The notes beneath the pieces were generated by a model, which ran no database searches, was not told where the DNA came from, and worked only from the letters and a program-made list of their open reading frames with translations. The translations under genes were made by a program, and so were the position numbers. A stretch of 64,000 bases of DNA from Clostridia bacterium (GTDB lineage: Bacteria; Bacillota; TC1; UBA5767), in assembly GCA_016887505.1 (NCBI GenBank), contig CP069393.1, positions 558,001 through 622,000 of the forward strand. Reading direction: 5' to 3'. Below, piece after piece: positions 61,794-64,000 of this stretch (position 1 is the first letter of the stretch; each line of letters opens with the position of its first letter).

Positions 61794-63008
61794 TTAGAAC
61801 ATATAAGCATTTTCACCAAGTGTTGATTCATCTAGACCAAGAACCTGATCTTCCGCAGATACTTTTACTGGTGTGATTTTGTTAATAATCCATAATAGTG
61901 AATAGCTGATAATGAAGGCATAGATTGCTGTACCTAATACAGCTAGCACTTCTACTTGGAAAAAATGTACACCGCCATAAAATAGGCCATTAGCTCCAGC
62001 GGGATTTACTGCTGTATTTGCAAACAAGGATAACATTATTACACCAAGCATACCACCCACACCATGGACACCCCAGACGTCCAAAGAATCGTCCCAGTTC
62101 ATTTTGTTTTTCAAGGATACGGCAGCAAAGCATACTATGCCAGCTGAGATACCAATGAATATAGCGATAGTAGGACTAACAAATCCAGCTGCTGGCGTTA
62201 TGGTTGCAAGTCCTGCTACAGCACCTGTAAGAAGACCAACAAATTTGGGCTTTCCCACTTTTTTCCATTCAATAATCAGCCAAGTAATTGCCGCAAAAGA
62301 TGCAGCGATATCTGTGTTTAAAAAAGCGAGTGCGGTAGTGCTATCTACCCTCAGCTCAGAGCCTGCGTTGAAACCGTACCAGCCAAACCACAAAAGTGCT
62401 GTACCAATCGCTATCAGAGGGATACTGTGTGGATTATTAGCTTTAACATGGCGTTGGCCTACATAGAAGACTGAGGCTAAAGCAGCCATACCTGCAGTGG
62501 TATGTACGACAATTCCTCCTGCAAAATCAAGGACACCTAATTGTGCTAAAATACCACCACCCCATACCATATGTGTAAGAGGAAAATATACAATAAACAA
62601 CCACATCACTTGAAAGAATAGATAGGCTTTAAATCTTATACGTTCAGTGAAAGCACCTGTAATCAGAGCAGGGGTGATAACCGCAAACATCATCTGATAT
62701 GCCACAAATACCAATAGTGGTATGTTATTAGTAGGCGAGAGTGCATCATTTAAACCAATTCCTTTTAAGAATGCCATATCTAGATTACCAATAATTCCAT
62801 AGACATCTCCGCTAAAACATAGTGAATATCCAAAGGTAACCCAAATTATTGTAGTAATTCCTAAAGACACAAAACTTTGTAACATAATTGCTAGAACACT
62901 TTTTCGACCTACAAGACCTCCATAAAAAAAGGCTAACCCCGGTGTCATCAGCATTACTAAACTTGTAGCCAATAACATAAATCCCGTGCTGCCAGTATCA
63001 AAAGCCAT
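61794..63008 (-). CDS. amt: Ammonium transporter
   Basis: A 404-residue Amt/MEP/Rh channel with about 11 helices. LVMLMTPGLAFFYGGLVGRKS, DFAGGIVVHTTAGMAALA and the pore-His region in VWGVHGVGGMLGVI are intact. ATG 63008 has AAGGAG eight bases ahead on the - strand; a GTG at 63017 is too close to it. There is no glnK/glnB gene beside it, as there often is. Confidence 0.94.
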   Translation of the reverse strand: MAFDTGSTGFMLLATSLVMLMTPGLAFFYGGLVGRKSVLAIMLQSFVSLGITTIIWVTFGYSLCFSGDVYGIIGNLDMAFLKGIGLNDALSPTNNIPLLVFVAYQMMFAVITPALITGAFTERIRFKAYLFFQVMWLFIVYFPLTHMVWGGGILAQLGVLDFAGGIVVHTTAGMAALASVFYVGQRHVKANNPHSIPLIAIGTALLWFGWYGFNAGSELRVDSTTALAFLNTDIAASFAAITWLIIEWKKVGKPKFVGLLTGAVAGLATITPAAGFVSPTIAIFIGISAGIVCFAAVSLKNKMNWDDSLDVWGVHGVGGMLGVIMLSLFANTAVNPAGANGLFYGGVHFFQVEVLAVLGTAIYAFIISYSLLWIINKITPVKVSAEDQVLGLDESTLGENAYMF

Positions 63009-63084
63009 ACAAATCACTCCTTTTAATTTATTATGTGAAATATTAAGTAAAGTAGAGGTTAAACAGATATAGATTTTTCTTAAT

Positions 63085-63120
63085 TCAGGAGGGTGTAAAA
63101 TAATTGGTGTAAACTCCTGA
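63085..63120 (+). repeat. Probable left end of the IS256-family element
   Basis: TCAGGAG (63085-63091) and CTCCTGA (63114-63120) form an inverted repeat, and GGTGTAAA occurs twice between them. This lies 41 bases before the transposase start, where an IS256 terminal repeat is expected. The exact end cannot be fixed because the right end is outside the window. Confidence 0.45.
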
Positions 63121-63161
63121 GATTGTATAAACTAAATCTATCTTCAAGGAGGAACACTATA

Positions 63162-64000
63162 ATGGCCCAGAAAAAACTCATCGACAAACAACTGATCCGC
63201 GAACTCATGAAAGAAGGCGAGCTTAAGGATGTCAAAGACATCCAGTCCCTACTAAAAGCACAGTTCAAAGACATCATGCAAGAAATGCTGGAAGCTGAAC
63301 TGGATCATGAACTCGGATATAGCAAGTATGACTATAAGAACAAGGATACTACAAACAGCCGTAACGGCATTCGTTCTAAAAAGGTTCGTTCCGATTATGG
63401 AGAAATGGAAATTGACATACCTAGAGACCGTAATGGGGATTTTGAACCTGTAATCATTAAGAAAAACCAACGTGATGTTTCAAGTATTGATGACCAGGTC
63501 ATAAGCATGTATGCCAAAGGGATGACTGTCAGAGACATTCAGGATCATCTACATAACCTTTACGGAATTGATGTATCACCAACCATGATTTCACAGATTA
63601 CTGAGAAAATATTACCTGTAATAAAGGAATGGCAGCAACGCCCACTACAAGAGGTTTATGCCCACCTAATCATGGATGCCATCCACTACAAAGTCCGTCA
63701 GGATGGAAAGATAGTCAACAAAGCAGTCTACATCATACTAGGTATTGATTTGGACGGTAAAAAGGACGTTGTAGGTATGTGGGTCGGAGAAAATGAGACC
63801 AGTAAATTTTGGCTTAAAGTGTTAACTGATTTGCAGCATCGTGGTGTTAAGGATGTGCTGATAGTGTCTATCGATGGACTGAATGGCTTTAAAGAAGCAA
63901 TACAGGCTGTTTATCCAGACACCAGAATTCAGCGGTGCATCGTTCATATGATTCGCAATTCAACGAAATACCTGTCCTGGAAGGACCGTAAAGCATTCGT
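63162..64000 (+). mobile_element. IS256-family transposase, 3' end beyond window
   Basis: The frame from ATG 63162 (AAGGAGG 9 bases ahead) is open to the window end, giving about 280 residues of a protein usually near 400. It starts MAQKKLIDKQLIRELMKEG; LEAELDHELGYSKYDYK and NSRNGIRSKKVRSDYGEMEI are typical of IS256/mutator transposases. Two of the DDE acids are visible: Asp in HLIMDAIHYKVR and Asp in VSIDGLNGFKEAI; the Glu lies downstream. There is no sign of frameshift in the visible part. Confidence 0.92.

Noticed and set aside
1-64000. CRISPR array, prophage, integrated plasmid or rRNA operon
   Set aside because: No regularly spaced repeats, phage structural or integrase genes, plasmid replication genes or rRNA sequence were seen; the only mobile element is the IS256-type at the right end.

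Overview
The window reads as a chromosomal segment of a low-GC Gram-positive anaerobe of the Clostridia type. The signs are strong AGGAGG-like ribosome binding sites, RNase J, lipoprotein signal peptides, several cyclic-di-GMP proteins, an ECF-type vitamin/nucleoside transporter and a folate/corrinoid-type methyltransferase. The species cannot be named from the sequence. Nearly all genes lie on the + strand; the exceptions are threonine synthase, a LacI-type regulator, a small ferredoxin, tRNA-Leu and an ammonium transporter.

Layout. 1-10.2 kb: housekeeping and small metabolic genes (dapA, RNase J, family-4 uracil-DNA glycosylase, a phosphoesterase, lipoamide dehydrogenase, a LOG-type nucleotide phosphoribohydrolase, a pterin-binding methyltransferase, thrC, a LacI regulator, folB). 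A possible small RNA sits between the methyltransferase gene and thrC. 10.2-12 kb: a SAM methyltransferase and an EamA permease. 12.0-19.6 kb: the most unusual region. A GntR/FCD regulator with a palindromic operator precedes an SDR dehydrogenase, a homologue of methenyl-tetrahydromethanopterin cyclohydrolase (Mch), E1 alpha, E1 beta and a triple-lipoyl E2 of a 2-oxoacid/acetoin-type dehydrogenase complex, and then a second Mch paralogue. No other tetrahydromethanopterin gene is present, so the two Mch-fold proteins probably do something not yet described. E3 could come from lpdA at 4 kb.

19.8-29 kb: a GGDEF/HD-GYP protein, a pseudouridine catabolic pair (psuK, psuG), then an ECF transporter with a structured leader and two tandem SAM hydrolases (DUF62). 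29-41 kb: a ferredoxin, two unknown small proteins, a Rieske oxygenase, a PAS-GGDEF protein, a serpin lipoprotein, a CDGSH-ferredoxin-glutamate-synthase fusion next to a four-helix membrane protein with a bis-heme histidine pattern, a sigma/anti-sigma pair, a membrane diguanylate cyclase and a BMP-type lipoprotein. 41-50.8 kb: sbcD and sbcC followed by a JetD-like (Wadjet) nuclease without JetABC, an ADP-ribosylglycohydrolase, mutY, an Old Yellow Enzyme and pyrophosphatase. 50.9-64 kb: cardiolipin synthase, tRNA-Leu(CAG), a surface set (FG-GAP-like protein, DUF3160 lipoprotein, CapA-like), MarR-ftsH with a clear operator, a lipoprotein, a HAD phosphatase coupled to a second ADP-ribosylglycohydrolase, amt, and the left part of an IS256-family element cut by the window end.

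Gene functions are inferred from family motifs seen in the translated sequence; no database search was run. Substrates of the dehydrogenase complex, the ECF transporter, the CDGSH fusion and the hydrolases are not determined by sequence alone.
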